DNA of 64,000 bases from Glandiceps talaboti (taxonomy: Eukaryota; Hemichordata; Enteropneusta; Spengelidae), in assembly GCF_964340395.1 (NCBI RefSeq), contig NC_135564.1:10255391-10319390 (forward strand), written 5' to 3'. Below are positions 28,231 to 63,060 of this stretch, piece by piece. The notes beneath the pieces are model-generated. The model ran no database searches. It saw only the letters and a list, made by a program, of their open reading frames with translations, and was not told the DNA's origin. Numbering within the stretch: the stretch's first letter is position 1; each line of letters begins with the position of its first letter. The position numbers and the translations under genes are program-made.

Positions 28231-30950
28231 TGTTTTCTTGACACCATGATAGACAGGCCAGGAACGACGTGTGTCTTAGTTCAAGTAATTTGTGCGTGTG
28301 TAGTATAAAAAGGAGTACAAGTTTGTTCTTCGAGGTTATTTTTTATTTCGTACTGACACCACCCGGTTTTCATTTGTGTTTTTATATTTAGTATAGTCGA
28401 AAATGGGACCTCGGTTATAGACTGTTGTTCGAATTCCATTTTAATACAACCTTTAAAATGTGTCAACAACTCACGTAGCTGATCTTCTTTTTAAACAATT
28501 TGCATAAATATATTAAGTCTACAAGCTCTTTCCTGAACTTTACTAGAACTTGACATTCAAAATATACATACTGATGACGTAACGAAATTTAACAAAAGTT
28601 TTAGGGGAAAATTGTGACTCTTTATCGCAATGTGTTTTACAAAAAAACACATTGTGATTTTTTTCTACTGTTTCTTGGATTTGAACTTTACAGGAGACAA
28701 TCGAAGGTCAGAAGACGACTGTTTAAGTTAGACTTCACTCGACCCAGACCTTGGATAAGTAAAATCTCGATTCAATGTGTGGGAAGTTGACATTTGTTCG
28801 GTTTAATTTGGGTGCTTAGTTTAAAAAGAATAGTACTGAGTACACTATCGAAAACACTTACAAAAAACCTATTTTCAATCGTAATGCTAATGTAGAGGCG
28901 ACAGACTAGTTGTCACCCCCACCCCACCCCCCGTCGTCTTTGTTAGTTGCATCATAGACTCCTCCTGTATGGAGGGTCTATGGTTGCATTAGTGGCATAA
29001 TAATGTATTAGTCACAGATAAGTAACACACATACTTATCTGTGACTTAGTGTACCCGTTCGTATACTAATTATGTCATGGAATCGTTTGTATATTATGCC
29101 TGAATCATTTTCAGACTAAAGTTCTGCCGATTACGTTACGTCAGTTTTAATGAAAAATCAAAGCTTTCAATTTCAAGGATCTATAACGACCTGGCTCACC
29201 TTCTCGTCTTTCTAGGAACGTGTGTAGGTGTAGCAATACACCAAAACTTGGTTCTTTTATCTAATTCTACAGCTATTTTCATAGATATATTGGTATTTAC
29301 GTTTGATGCGCTTCGCCTATTGGCACTGACTGCGCCACCTATGTTAAAAACAAAAGATTTGTATATCTTTCAACGATGGCGCACTTTGATTTCCCAATCA
29401 ATGTCCCGGATGTTAGTTGCTATCTGGCCTTTTTACAGCGGATGGAGATTAAACTACTCATCTCTATGCAAGTGTATTGAGTGTTTCAACCTTTTTAATC
29501 TACATAATATTACCTTTCTACCTATTTCTCCCTAGTTAGTATAAAAAGAGTATTTCTATTAGTCTTAAAGAACTATGTGTACTCGCTCTTGGCAAACAAG
29601 GGACTATTTGTTTTACTGGGAATGAATGTTGGTAGACGAAAGGTGTTGTTCGGCATTGATTTGGAAACTGGTGGCCGACAAGGTTTTAGAGTGGCGACCT
29701 CGTTTTGTGAGATATCTGTATTTTCTTCTAAAAAGCGGTGACACTATCTATCGTGGTTTCTGTGGTAATAGTAGAAGTTTCAGGCATCAATTTGGTACGT
29801 GCTTGGTTCGTTGTTATCATTTCTTCAACCGTTTGCAGTCCATAAAATTGTTATGGGGTCACGTTTGTTGTGTTCGTCAAAAATGTGTCTGATCAATATT
29901 TTGGTTGTGTGTTGTACGATGTTGTGGGTGTCGTCGAATGTACCGTTTTCGTAACAACATTCACTTCTAAGATTAACGAATAGTTCCACATAATCTTAAC
30001 ACCTAGCACGTATAAAGTAGCAATCTCACGTTCCGAGGTACTAGGACTGTCGTGAACATCACTGTAGTATCAGAAAACTGAGTTTTTGAGTCGAACTTCG
30101 AGTGTAGTCCGACTGTCCAGAAACTGGCAAATATACACACACGTAATACTAGTATTACATAGACACTTCTAGAGCTAGTGTTCATTGCTCAAAATGTCAC
30201 CGATAACGAAATTGCCTAACTCCTGCATGACAATGTGTTATTAACATATGAAAAACAAATATTCACACTACATTCTAACTCCATTATTTGTCTAACGGTC
30301 ACTAGATTCACATAAATTATGGTTGTCAACCTGTCGTTCATATCTGTCACTGTGTGTACCACTCATCTAACAAACCTAAGCTATGATGATGTATAAATTA
30401 TAATGAATCTGGAATATCTTGTAGCACTGCCTTTAACTCGATGTCTCTAACAACATGTTACATGTTAAAGCTGCACTAGCTGTAATTGGAGTGTTATTTT
30501 TTTTGATCAGACAACCAACAATGTATTCACTGAAATTTGCTATAATACCAATAATTAGACATTGTGTATGTTGATTTGGGGTCAGTTATATCCAAACATA
30601 GTACAGCAGCAGATTGAAATTGTGATTGCATTTTGGTGCTGAATTTTGGGTGCAGACCTAAAAGTCAATATATATATATTGTACCAGATGTTATGTAAAA
30701 GCTGTACAAATACATTTACCCACGGGTGATTCAGTACTGTTTAGGATATATGTTAATCTAACAAAATGCTTTCAAAAAACTTTCCAGTTGACGCTAGTGT
30801 ACCTTTAATAGCACTATTAATTGAAGATATGAATGTGATGTGTTTAGTATGTGTGAAAGTATTTGTTGTTATTACAAAGCTTTGTAATCATGTATTGCAT
30901 AATTTTATGCTTATAAAATTTGTGTGTAATTTTAAAGAAATGTATAATCC

Positions 30951-31220
30951 CAGGGGTGAACAAATCATTTTGTGAACTGGTGGTCCCCGGACCAGTGCCT
31001 TAAAAAATCCAGTGGTCCTGCTGGAAGAATTAGTGGTCCAAGGTCCCGCTAATGTGAAACATTGAATCTTACCTATGAATCTGTATATTCAGATGACTTT
31101 TTAACATAGTTATTAACATTAAGGTACTGGTCCAACGGACCAGACAAGGTAAAATTTGTGTGGTCTGCTCAAAAAAATCGCTAGTCCCAGACACCGGACC
31201 AGTGGATTTGTTCACCCCTG
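30951..31220. mobile_element. hAT-like MITE (270 bp)
   Basis: Perfect 16-bp terminal inverted repeats, CAGGGGTGAACAAATC, lie at 30951-30966 and 31205-31220. Internal GGTCC/GGACC repeats continue the imperfect symmetry. CAGGGG ends are typical of hAT elements. The flanks carry a 5-bp direct repeat AATCC (30946-30950 and 31221-31225), shorter than the usual 8-bp hAT duplication. There is no transposase, so it is non-autonomous. Confidence 0.75.
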
Positions 31221-31589
31221 AATCCCATTTGGAGAATTTTAATGATATATAAAGAATTAGTGCAATATTTGTATTAATTTGCTGTGCGTAATAGGGGTAG
31301 TGGTGGTATGCTAAATGCTGTCTTGGCAAATATCAATATATCCACTAACCAAGGTAACATAACAATAAGAGAATAATGCAGATTTCTAAACTCTGCCAAT
31401 AACCAAGTGCTAGAACTCTTTAACTTTTAATTTTTTGTTTAAAATAATAATGATAATCCTGCTTCTTGTAATGTGTAATGTGTAAAATAAGTTATTTTGT
31501 TGTGTATAAAAAATGTAATCTCAATAAATATTGCTTTCCTTAATTATTTTAAAAATTTCAGTTGCAACTGTAATTTGTAAAACAAACTT

Positions 31590-31988
31590 GAAATACTGTC
31601 ACTTTCATGTTAGTGTTCACAGGCTCTGTTTGATATAACCGCACAGAAACCTATAAAAAAAACTGCATGTTACACTTTCAGATAGTAAGATTGAATGAAT
31701 AGTTTTTGCGACTTTGTATCCAAATGAATTGAACTAATGTGTCACCATGCAGACAACAAATGCCGACATCATAACATTGGCACCCATGTGTCTGCATCTA
31801 GTTGTAGTCAGACAACCAGTATGTTTAAATGGTTTACTTCATTTAGACAAAATGTAGCAAGAAATTACAATCTTGCTACATGTTTTGTACCTTATTTTTA
31901 TAAAGTGTAGAATGTGCAGTTTATTACTTTCTGCAGAGTTGTGTCAAACAGAGCCAGTGAACACTAACATGAAACAAGCAGTATTTTA
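31590..31988. mobile_element. Inverted-repeat element (about 400 bp)
   Basis: Imperfect terminal inverted repeats of about 60 bp lie at 31590-31649 and 31929-31988. They share the block TTCATGTTAGTGTTCAC followed by GGCTCTGTTTGA. The ends read AAATACTG. There is no coding capacity. The superfamily is uncertain. Confidence 0.65.
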
Positions 31989-33582
31989 TTTAGCTGTATT
32001 CTGTAAGACTTGTAAAACTATGTGATAATCTTTTTACAGATTTTCTTTTCTGTAGAAATCAAAGCTGAAAGCATGTATATAGTAGTCAAAATATATATTT
32101 AAACACTCCTTCTGTGTGACAGTCTTCTTGATCTTCTGTATGTCTTCAAGTTTTCTTTCCATGATTTCATGTACCTCACAAACTGCATGTCTAAATCTAT
32201 TCTGTGTACTTCCTTCATACATTCCATCCACCCCTCCATTTATTGTCCAAACAAGGAAAAAAAAATTGTCTGATTTTTTGATGTGTGCATTTGTTTCATT
32301 AACATGTAAGATGTTTTTCTTTTTTCTCATGTTTGGTGTTCACCTTCATTTGCTTGCATGCTATTGTCATGACAGCATGTTCGTCATCTTTCCTACTCAA
32401 TATTGTTCCATAAATCACCATGAGCCACAAGGGAGAGTGAGTACTACAGCCTGTCAAACTCTCATTGTCATTTTTTTATATCACCCATCACCTAGATGTA
32501 GATCATAGTCATTTACGGTAAAATGCACTTGAACTACCTACCATTGCACTTCTTGTTCAAGAACAATGTTCCTCAGAAATAAAATTTTTAATTTTTGCTG
32601 TTACTCATGTAAAAAAAAACACCAATTAATTCGCAGTTAAAATTAAGGAAAAAATCAGAATGCTCCATCCACATTTTTGAAATAGAGGTTAAAATGTTGT
32701 CAAACTCAAGCCATTACATTTGGAAAGATTTTAAGAAGTTTGATTTTCAATGGAAGGTGCATTCGATTCTACCGAGCTGTAAGTTCAAGCTTTCAATAGT
32801 TTGGTAGTACATAGCAGCAATATCAAGCCAGATTTACTAGACCCAGGTTTAAACTTCAAATCAGATCAGTATAATAACAGTACATGGCCATGTTTTTTAT
32901 CATAAACTTGTCAACAACTGCATACATGTACATGTATACACATTCACATTTACAAATGTATGTTGATTCTGTGGTACACCCATAAATATGTATAACTGAA
33001 CTCACTTCTGATTTTGTCACACGTTTGCACACACCAGTCAACAGCTTTGTACAAAATGTCTGTGGTGTGTGAACCAGTGTCTTCATAATTAGAAGTGATG
33101 ACAGCTACCAAAAAATTTAGAAGTCGAATTTGAAACACACTGAAATAAATATCAGCTGTCTACTGTATAATAACCTGTCCGACAATACATGTATGTACAT
33201 ATAAGTTACATGAGAGATGCAATGGTAGTAGTTTTAGACTCAAATTAGACTCAAATAAAATAATTTTCTGACTAGAAATATAAAATACATGAATCTAATT
33301 ATAAACATACATTCACTCTCAGACAACTTGTGTTAGTTGTCTGAGATCCAGTGGACTTTCCAGACAATTCTGTTGGTGTAACAAGGTCAAAGGTCTCTTG
33401 GTATTGCTTATCAATAAATATGATAGAAAATATTTCTTTCTGAATTTCAATTTTTGTTCTGGTAATTAGACATTTTGTTGTTATAGTCACAGGAATGAGC
33501 AAATCTCACAGAGTTGTAAAAATACTGAACTCTTGATTTTGTATCAGAATACCAATATTGTGGTTATCCAAGTCAATTCAGC

Positions 33583-33586
<4 letters not shown>

Positions 33587-33641
<55 letters not shown>
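33587..33641 (+). repeat. (TA)n microsatellite left of the palindrome
   Basis: About 27 TA units directly abut the 74-bp palindrome. Confidence 0.97.
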
Positions 33642-33642
<1 letters not shown>

Positions 33643-33815
33643 CAAAGTGGGTTGGTTGGAACTTGAGGTGCTTGGTTGTAACTCCGAGTTTCACGCTCAA
33701 TGCGTTCATCAGACAATTCTGTTGGTGTAACAAGGTCAAAGGTCTGATGAACGCATTGAGCGTGAAACTCGGAGTTACAACCAAGCACCTCAAGTTCCAA
33801 CCAACCCACTTTGAT
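33641..33815. repeat. Perfect 74-bp palindrome with Penelope-type sequence
   Basis: The left arm (33641-33714) is the exact reverse complement of the right arm (33742-33815), with a 27-nt spacer. Both arms carry TAACTCCGAGTTTCACGC and TCATCAGAC, a hammerhead-core-bearing sequence of the type found in Penelope-like retroelements. (TA)n blocks border both sides. Confidence 0.85.
33676..33716 (-). ncRNA. Hammerhead-ribozyme-like motif 1
   Basis: On the minus strand, CUGAUGA (33706-33712) is followed by a hairpin ACGC-AUUGA-GCGU, then GAAA, a minimal CUC/GAG stem III, and UU before the predicted cleavage point. Stem I pairs UUGU (33713-33716) with ACAA (33676-33679). All core nucleotides of a type I hammerhead are present. 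The very short stem III is typical of Penelope-associated hammerheads. Confidence 0.6.
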
Positions 33816-33873
33816 TATTCCCGCCCTGCTTACCCAAGCATCGAGCACTCTATTCTACGAGTTTGATACTATT

Positions 33874-33874
<1 letters not shown>

Positions 33875-33949
<75 letters not shown>
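33875..33949 (+). repeat. (TA)n microsatellite right of the palindrome
   Basis: About 37 TA units lie 60 bp after the palindrome. Confidence 0.97.
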
Positions 33950-33951
<2 letters not shown>

Positions 33952-35515
33952 TTGTGATCATTGTGATTTTGAGTAAACAGTTGTGTTTTTTTATCAATTT
34001 GCTCAAATCTGTTGATACATAACTTTAAAAAAAAAATCACCACCAAAACAGCTCCTGTTATGGTGTACATTCTTCTAAACTCATTATATATGATGCATGG
34101 ATGCAGTAATATCAACTGGTATATCATTTCTCAAACTGTTTCAAGGACATCTTGGTATGGTGGCTCATCTTATCCATAGATAAATTCTGTGTTTGTTATA
34201 TGTATTAAGATTAATTTATTAAAACAATGGTAAACCATTTTTACTGTAATGTAAAATTTGTAACAACCATATTTTCATTTAGTAGACTCATTTGATCTGT
34301 CAGTGTCAATATACTGAACAGACATGCATAACAGGTGTTTGAATTAATATTTATATTTTTATGGAACTTACTTATTTTTGTAAACCCCATCTTCTCCGGC
34401 CATAGTTTTATTGGAATTTGGAATTGTTCGAGATAACATGTACTATGGTGTGATACATATGTTAATATTTACAACCATGTGTTGCACCAAAGTATAGTAA
34501 TCCAGTAATAGAATGGAATGAACACATCTCAGTCAAGGGGATATATTTTGTTGTTGTGACAAGTGTACATAAAGTCCTCTTTATGTCGTGTTCTTGGGCA
34601 GAAAGTGTTCATTTTTCAGTTTTACAATATGTTAGTCATATTTAGTTACTCCTGTGTAGGAGTAGAGATGTCTTCAACACAAACAACCATACTACAAATA
34701 TGATTGACACAAGGTGCAAATGACAAAATGTAGGTTAAAACAGTTAACCTTATGTACAACTACAAGTTTATAGTTCAGGTTGTAACCTTTTTGACCCATC
34801 ATGAAGGTGCTCCAGAAGTTGTATATTATGTATGCTAAATTTATTCAGTTGATGTCGGTGAGGCCTCTATGTGGTTGTGATCCAATATTGACTGATATTG
34901 ATAAATAAAGTAATGACAGTTATATTATACATGTACATGTAGATGAATTATACATTTTTTTGTAAATCTCCGAATTCGTATTTGGCCTCACAATCTATCT
35001 GTATGTTTAAACGAAAACAGTGTGCAAACTACAATGTACTGATACTACAGCACAGACACACATTATAATGTACTATGAAGTATAAAACAATTTACATCTG
35101 AGCTATATCTGTACAACACAGATAATGTTGGCTCATAACTTCAGTATCAGTGCAAAAACAGTCCTAAAAGAAACCCACTCTTCATTATACAATTCACTAT
35201 TAAGTTGGCATTTTGTATACTGTGATGTATTTGATGAGTTGCGCTATGAACACTAACTAACTACATGTACCCAGTATGTCTTCAATATATCAATAATAGT
35301 TCAAGCCTTCCTATAGTAAAAACCTATGGAATAAACCATAACATAGGGAAGGTAGGGGTGAACCATAAGATAGGGAAGATAGGGGTAACACTTCTACACT
35401 AACCATCAATTCTTAAAATTGTCCTGTAAATATCATTTTCTTTAGTATAAATGATATACATATATAACAACCATCTTGTGTTGTCTGTTTTTACAGCTTC
35501 GTAAAGAAAGTAAAG

Positions 35516-58697
<23,182 letters not shown>

Positions 58698-58714
58698 TAG
58701 TGCCCTCTAGTGAC
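58698..58714 (-). promoter_or_regulatory. CTCF-like motif just after the LRRC71 stop
   Basis: On the minus strand it reads GGTCACTAGAGGGCACT, close to the same CTCF core. It sits in the first 17 nt of the 3' UTR. Confidence 0.3.
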
Positions 58715-59036
58715 CATGTCAACATGAACTTTTGTTTTCTGTAAATTGTGTAAATGAGAAAAAAAGAACATGATTATATGCAATGCATTTCATTTGAGTT
58801 GAGTTGAGGAAAATTTGAAGTACATGTATTCTTTGGAAGTTGGTCAGGGATGTGGAATTTATATCTCTCTGATAATGCTCAGCCTCATGTAATGATATGC
58901 CTGTTTCAAATGTGTACATAATGCAATATAGCATATTGACCTTGTATATATACATTGTTATGTAATTACCATGCTACATTTTATTTTCATTCATTGAAGC
59001 AGAATACTGGAAATAATAATATTTTGATATGAATGT

Positions 59037-59042
59037 AATAAA
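59037..59042 (+). terminator. Polyadenylation signal AATAAA for LRRC71
   Basis: A canonical AATAAA lies 340 bp after the stop codon, followed by a T-rich stretch. Cleavage is therefore expected around 59055-59070, giving a 3' UTR of about 360 nt. Confidence 0.7.
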
Positions 59043-59507
59043 TTTTTTGAAGAAGTTGATCTTCTTGCTTCACAGTATTAAAAGTACATTCATATGTTGT
59101 ATTTGGTTGTGAGTGATGAAAGTGAGTGGTTCGCTACATCACATGTGCAGCTTGTAATGAAGACCCACACACCATATCTCCCAATGCTTATGCCCATATC
59201 CCAGTTATAGGGAAGATAAAAGATTTCATAGTTTGGCCACTAGGAGTGCTGTTCACAAGCTATTTGTTGGCAGGAAGTGAGGGCTGGAATAGTTGAGTAT
59301 TGTAGCGTAAAGACAGCAGAAATGAAGTTTCCACACATTTTCTGTCATTCCCACAATACTATTTTGTTAGCGACTACCAGTAATGAAAATATGCCAAACT
59401 ACTATCATAATAATCTTTTTAAGGAGAGTTCTTTCACACAGATTTCATTCACAGCTTTATACATCTAGTGGCCATCACAAAAATGTTAGCCCTGACTTAC
59501 CCAAATC

Positions 59508-59530
59508 TAGTGTGCCCTCTTGTGGTGCTC
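59508..59530 (-). promoter_or_regulatory. CTCF-like motif downstream of LRRC71
   Basis: On the minus strand it reads CACCACAAGAGGGCACACTAG, close to the animal CTCF core CCANNAGRGGGCR. It lies about 450 bp after the polyadenylation signal. This is a sequence match only. Confidence 0.35.
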
Positions 59531-59811
59531 ACCGGAGAAATGGCCGGAACTTCAGTAACCAAACTATGGCATAGTGAAAGCTCTCATAGATCAATCAATA
59601 ATACTGGACTGACTACCACTACTTCAAACCTCAGACCACTAAGTTCAAACTTATTTTTAGCATAACTTTGGGAAAAGTATGTGTACTATACCCAGTCCAC
59701 AACATACCGTACAGCTGTACTTTGAAATCTACAACATTGACATACACAGTCAGTACTGTTTGTTTGATTTCATAAGTACGACTGTGCATTTGTTATAACA
59801 CACAAACAAAT

Positions 59812-59834
59812 GGGGGGGGGGGGGGGGGGGGGGG
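59812..59834 (+). repeat. 23-bp poly-G run
   Basis: An uninterrupted run of G. The exact length is prone to sequencing error. Confidence 0.9.
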
Positions 59835-60726
59835 CTTTCCATTCATCTATACCTTTCCATACAGATGATAAATCTAGTCTTGCTCACCACAGCACTACAG
59901 AATCTCTTGTTTTGAGAAATATCACACATCGACTATGACAACACATCATATTATAATAAATCTTTACTTTTAATGACAAAAAAAAAGTAATTATTACAAG
60001 TAAGTGTGTATAACAGAACATCCTGTTTTAAGTACAAATATGGATAAACTTTGTGACAGATACCAGGTTGACTTTTGGTGTAAAAAATACTATACAGGGT
60101 TATTGAAATGCTGAAATAAAGCTTTGAACGTCTTTTACAACGACTTTCCTAACTTTACTGCCCGAGTGTGTTGGTACAAAAATAATACCAAACCTTAAAA
60201 GCTGGACAAAAAATGATTACTTAATTGTTAGGAATTCTCACATCTTTCTCTATGTAACGAACATTTTAAACTTGCACAGTTGAGCTGCTTTTTTTATGGC
60301 AAATTTTTGTGTTTGGTGAAAACTTCTTCAAAGAAAAGGAATTGTCATGTCTTTAAAACGTTTCTCAAAATTAAATTGGCATTTCAATATCACAAATTCT
60401 TCCTCCTCCCCACCCCATCCCATTTCATCCCCACTATTTCTTTAAGTTTATGTATATTGATTACAAGTTTGTTATCTTTAAAAATCTGACTTCACAACTT
60501 TGGTATGTTTTTTCTATGTACTGAGTGGAGTGGATTTTTTCAGTGAGTAAAGCAGTGTCCATGACTTGTATGAATAGTCAAAACAGAGATAACCTAAATA
60601 CTATCCATATGTTTTGAATCTAAAGTTCTCGCCACTCATGTCTAGTCAAATGAATCTAATCCAGCGAAAATCTCACTTGACCACATGCTGATAAAAAGTA
60701 TGAACAGAGCATGTCAGTAGTAATCC

Positions 60727-61242
60727 TAGTCTTGCTGCTAGACGTTCGGGCTTTCTTTTGATGCTATAACTATAAGCGAACGAAGTTCACATGTGAGGGC
60801 TTGCCCGAACAGTCTAGCGAATGTCATTTTCAGACCGGACATTCCATTGAGATTACGATAAGCGGTGGGTTGGGCCATCTATGCATATATATACTTTAAT
60901 ATATTCAATCTCTGCATGCAGGTGTTGACAAACACATTTATGTCATTACTATGTCTTATCAGTTTATGGTAATTGTGTTTGATGAGTGTGTAGACGTTGT
61001 CATTCACACATTTTAGTTAACACATTGGTGGTTATTTTTACAAGCCCCTCCTTAAGATGAATATGCATGAAAATTTAGCTATTGTCCTCTGTTTGTGCTT
61101 GTCGCTAATACGGTTCTCTGATTGGCAGTTATTTATATCCTGATGACATTCGCTAGACCTCAGATGTTCCATCCTCGATAGCGTTGTTCGGCTGTGTGTC
61201 GTATTTTATCGGAAGAACATCCGAGGGCTAGCTGATAGACTA
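60727..61242. mobile_element. 516-bp non-autonomous DNA transposon with hairpin ends and 9-bp TSD
   Basis: Terminal repeats of about 100 bp (60727-60827 and 61143-61242) begin TAGTCT and share an inner block, TCTAGCGAATGTCAT, in inverted orientation. Each terminal repeat can also fold on itself: GCTAGACGTTCGGGC pairs with GCCCGAACAGTCTAGC on the left, and CCTCAGATGTTCC pairs with GGAAGAACATCCGAGG on the right. A perfect 9-bp duplication, TAGTAATCC, flanks it (60718-60726 and 61243-61251). The TSD length and long repeats suggest a Mutator-like element; Merlin or P-type are alternatives. Confidence 0.8.
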
Positions 61243-62521
61243 TAGTAATCCATACATTGATGGATGCTTGCAATTGGGTAATTCAAAACACAATCCTATT
61301 ATGCAAATTATGTTTATATCATAATGCCACCTTCAAGTTTGAATACAGGTCACATGTGGACGTGATAACGTAATCAGACGCCAACTGGATTAAATACACC
61401 TGTTGGTGGTAGTGGTAATTTAAAATTTAGCATGGAATGTTGTACATATATTCATTTGACTAGACGTGAATGGCGAGTCTTCAGATTCAAAACAAACAGA
61501 TAGCATCGAGACTAAACTACAGACTGATTCTGGATTATTGTACACGCTACGTCTTGCAGCACAGCATAGACCATACAGATAAGGGTATAGAAAGTATAGA
61601 CTACAAATACCATATGTACATGCCAACAAATTAACATATGCATGCAAAAAGGGTCTATATCATGTCCCATACATCAAATGTATGACAAATTATAAATATT
61701 CCTACATCAGAAATAATGCATTTATAGCATGCTTCATTTCAAACTTTGGAAGTTCACAACACCAGCTATCAGTGATACACTACACTGAAAGATTTGTTGC
61801 TACACAAGTTGGTGCTCCTATTTAACCATTCACTAGACAAGTAATGAGCAATTAAGGAGAGTGCCTACAATGGCCTATCCACAACTATGTGTAGTTTTCT
61901 GACCCCCCCCCCCCCAAGCAAGGGTGGCACATAAACGTATATAGTCAAGTACAGGGAGTAGGGCCCCCTCCCCAACCCCAAGTGGTGAGTACCCTCAAGT
62001 AACTGAAAATAATCAATATACAAATAGAACATATCTTGGAAGAAAAGTACATTACTATGTGGCAGTACACCAACTGAAAAACACAAATGACAAACTGAGT
62101 GTGTACACTAACTTTCAAAAAACTCACCTTGTCGTCTCATACACAAATATGTCGAGTTTAATATAGTGGCAAAACATATTCAGTTTCTTTACTGCTTGGT
62201 TATCAAGTACAACATAGTTCCTAGAGGATGTATTAAAAACATAAGTAATATCTCTTCTTACTTTTACATAATTAAATTTGTTGATGTTCTTTATGCACAC
62301 TTTATAAGTGTGAACATTTACAAGAGTTCGTGTAAATTGCTTTTAAAATTTGTCAAAGAATGAAAGAACAACAAGGGATATTGAGAAGAATGTTGTGGAT
62401 GCCTGCAGTACAATGGACAACTTTTAAGCATTGAGACAAATTTGGTATCAGTTAGAGGGTCTAACCCTATAGCTATCCCTAATAAAACACTAACCCTAAC
62501 TCCCTAGGTAAATACAGCTTT

Positions 62522-62750
62522 ACAACAAGTAACACTGAAGTAAAGCACTCTCTCTGTATGGTACTCATTTATAGCATTCATATCAAGTGTAACAGTATAC
62601 TGTTTCAATTGTTTTATCTACAAGCCTAGCATGTGGCCTTTCTTAATGTGGTCAATTAACAAATGAAACAGTATACTTTTACAATTGATATGGATGCTAT
62701 AAACGATTGTGGTACATACAGAGAACGCTTTACTTTGGTGTTATGGGTTG
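62522..62750. mobile_element. Inverted-repeat MITE (about 230 bp)
   Basis: Imperfect inverted arms of about 90 bp (62522-62612 and 62659-62750) share AGTATACTGTTTCA, TTTATAGCAT and AAGTAAAGC. A loop of about 46 bp separates them. No clear target duplication or open frame was seen. Confidence 0.65.
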
Positions 62751-63060
62751 TATATGGTTAGTTCCCCAGCGTTCTGTTGACTTTGACAGTTGTTGTCGGA
62801 TGGCCATCATACTATTTTGTGCAGATACTTTGTGAGAATTCATCTTCATTCTAACTGGAAACACACTCTCATAATGTTTTTTTTTAACATTTTCATCCAG
62901 TATCCTCAAAGTCTATTGAATGTTGACATTTTCAAGAAAACAATCTCAACTGAAAATGTCAAACTGAACCAATACTATTTCAGGTCGATTCCTTGCCTAG
63001 GTTTGGAATCCCTAATATAGGAAATATATGTGATACTGGATTGTTTAGCACTGGATAGGA

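Larger units (their letters stand above)
17146..35496. other. Region upstream of LRRC71 exon 1: intergenic or first intron
   Basis: No exon is supported here. Up to about 30.4 kb the DNA is CpG-normal; after that it is strongly CpG-depleted like the gene body. It contains microsatellites (22.2 and 26.3 kb), a duplicated A/C-rich segment (25.4 kb), a repeat shared with 10.95 kb (28.15 kb), hAT-like and other inverted-repeat elements (30.95 and 31.59 kb), and an (AT)n-flanked palindrome (33.64 kb). Confidence 0.55.

Noticed and set aside
28562-28590. CTGATGA followed by CGTAACGAAA, resembling a hammerhead core
   Set aside because: It lacks a usable stem II and stem I pairing.
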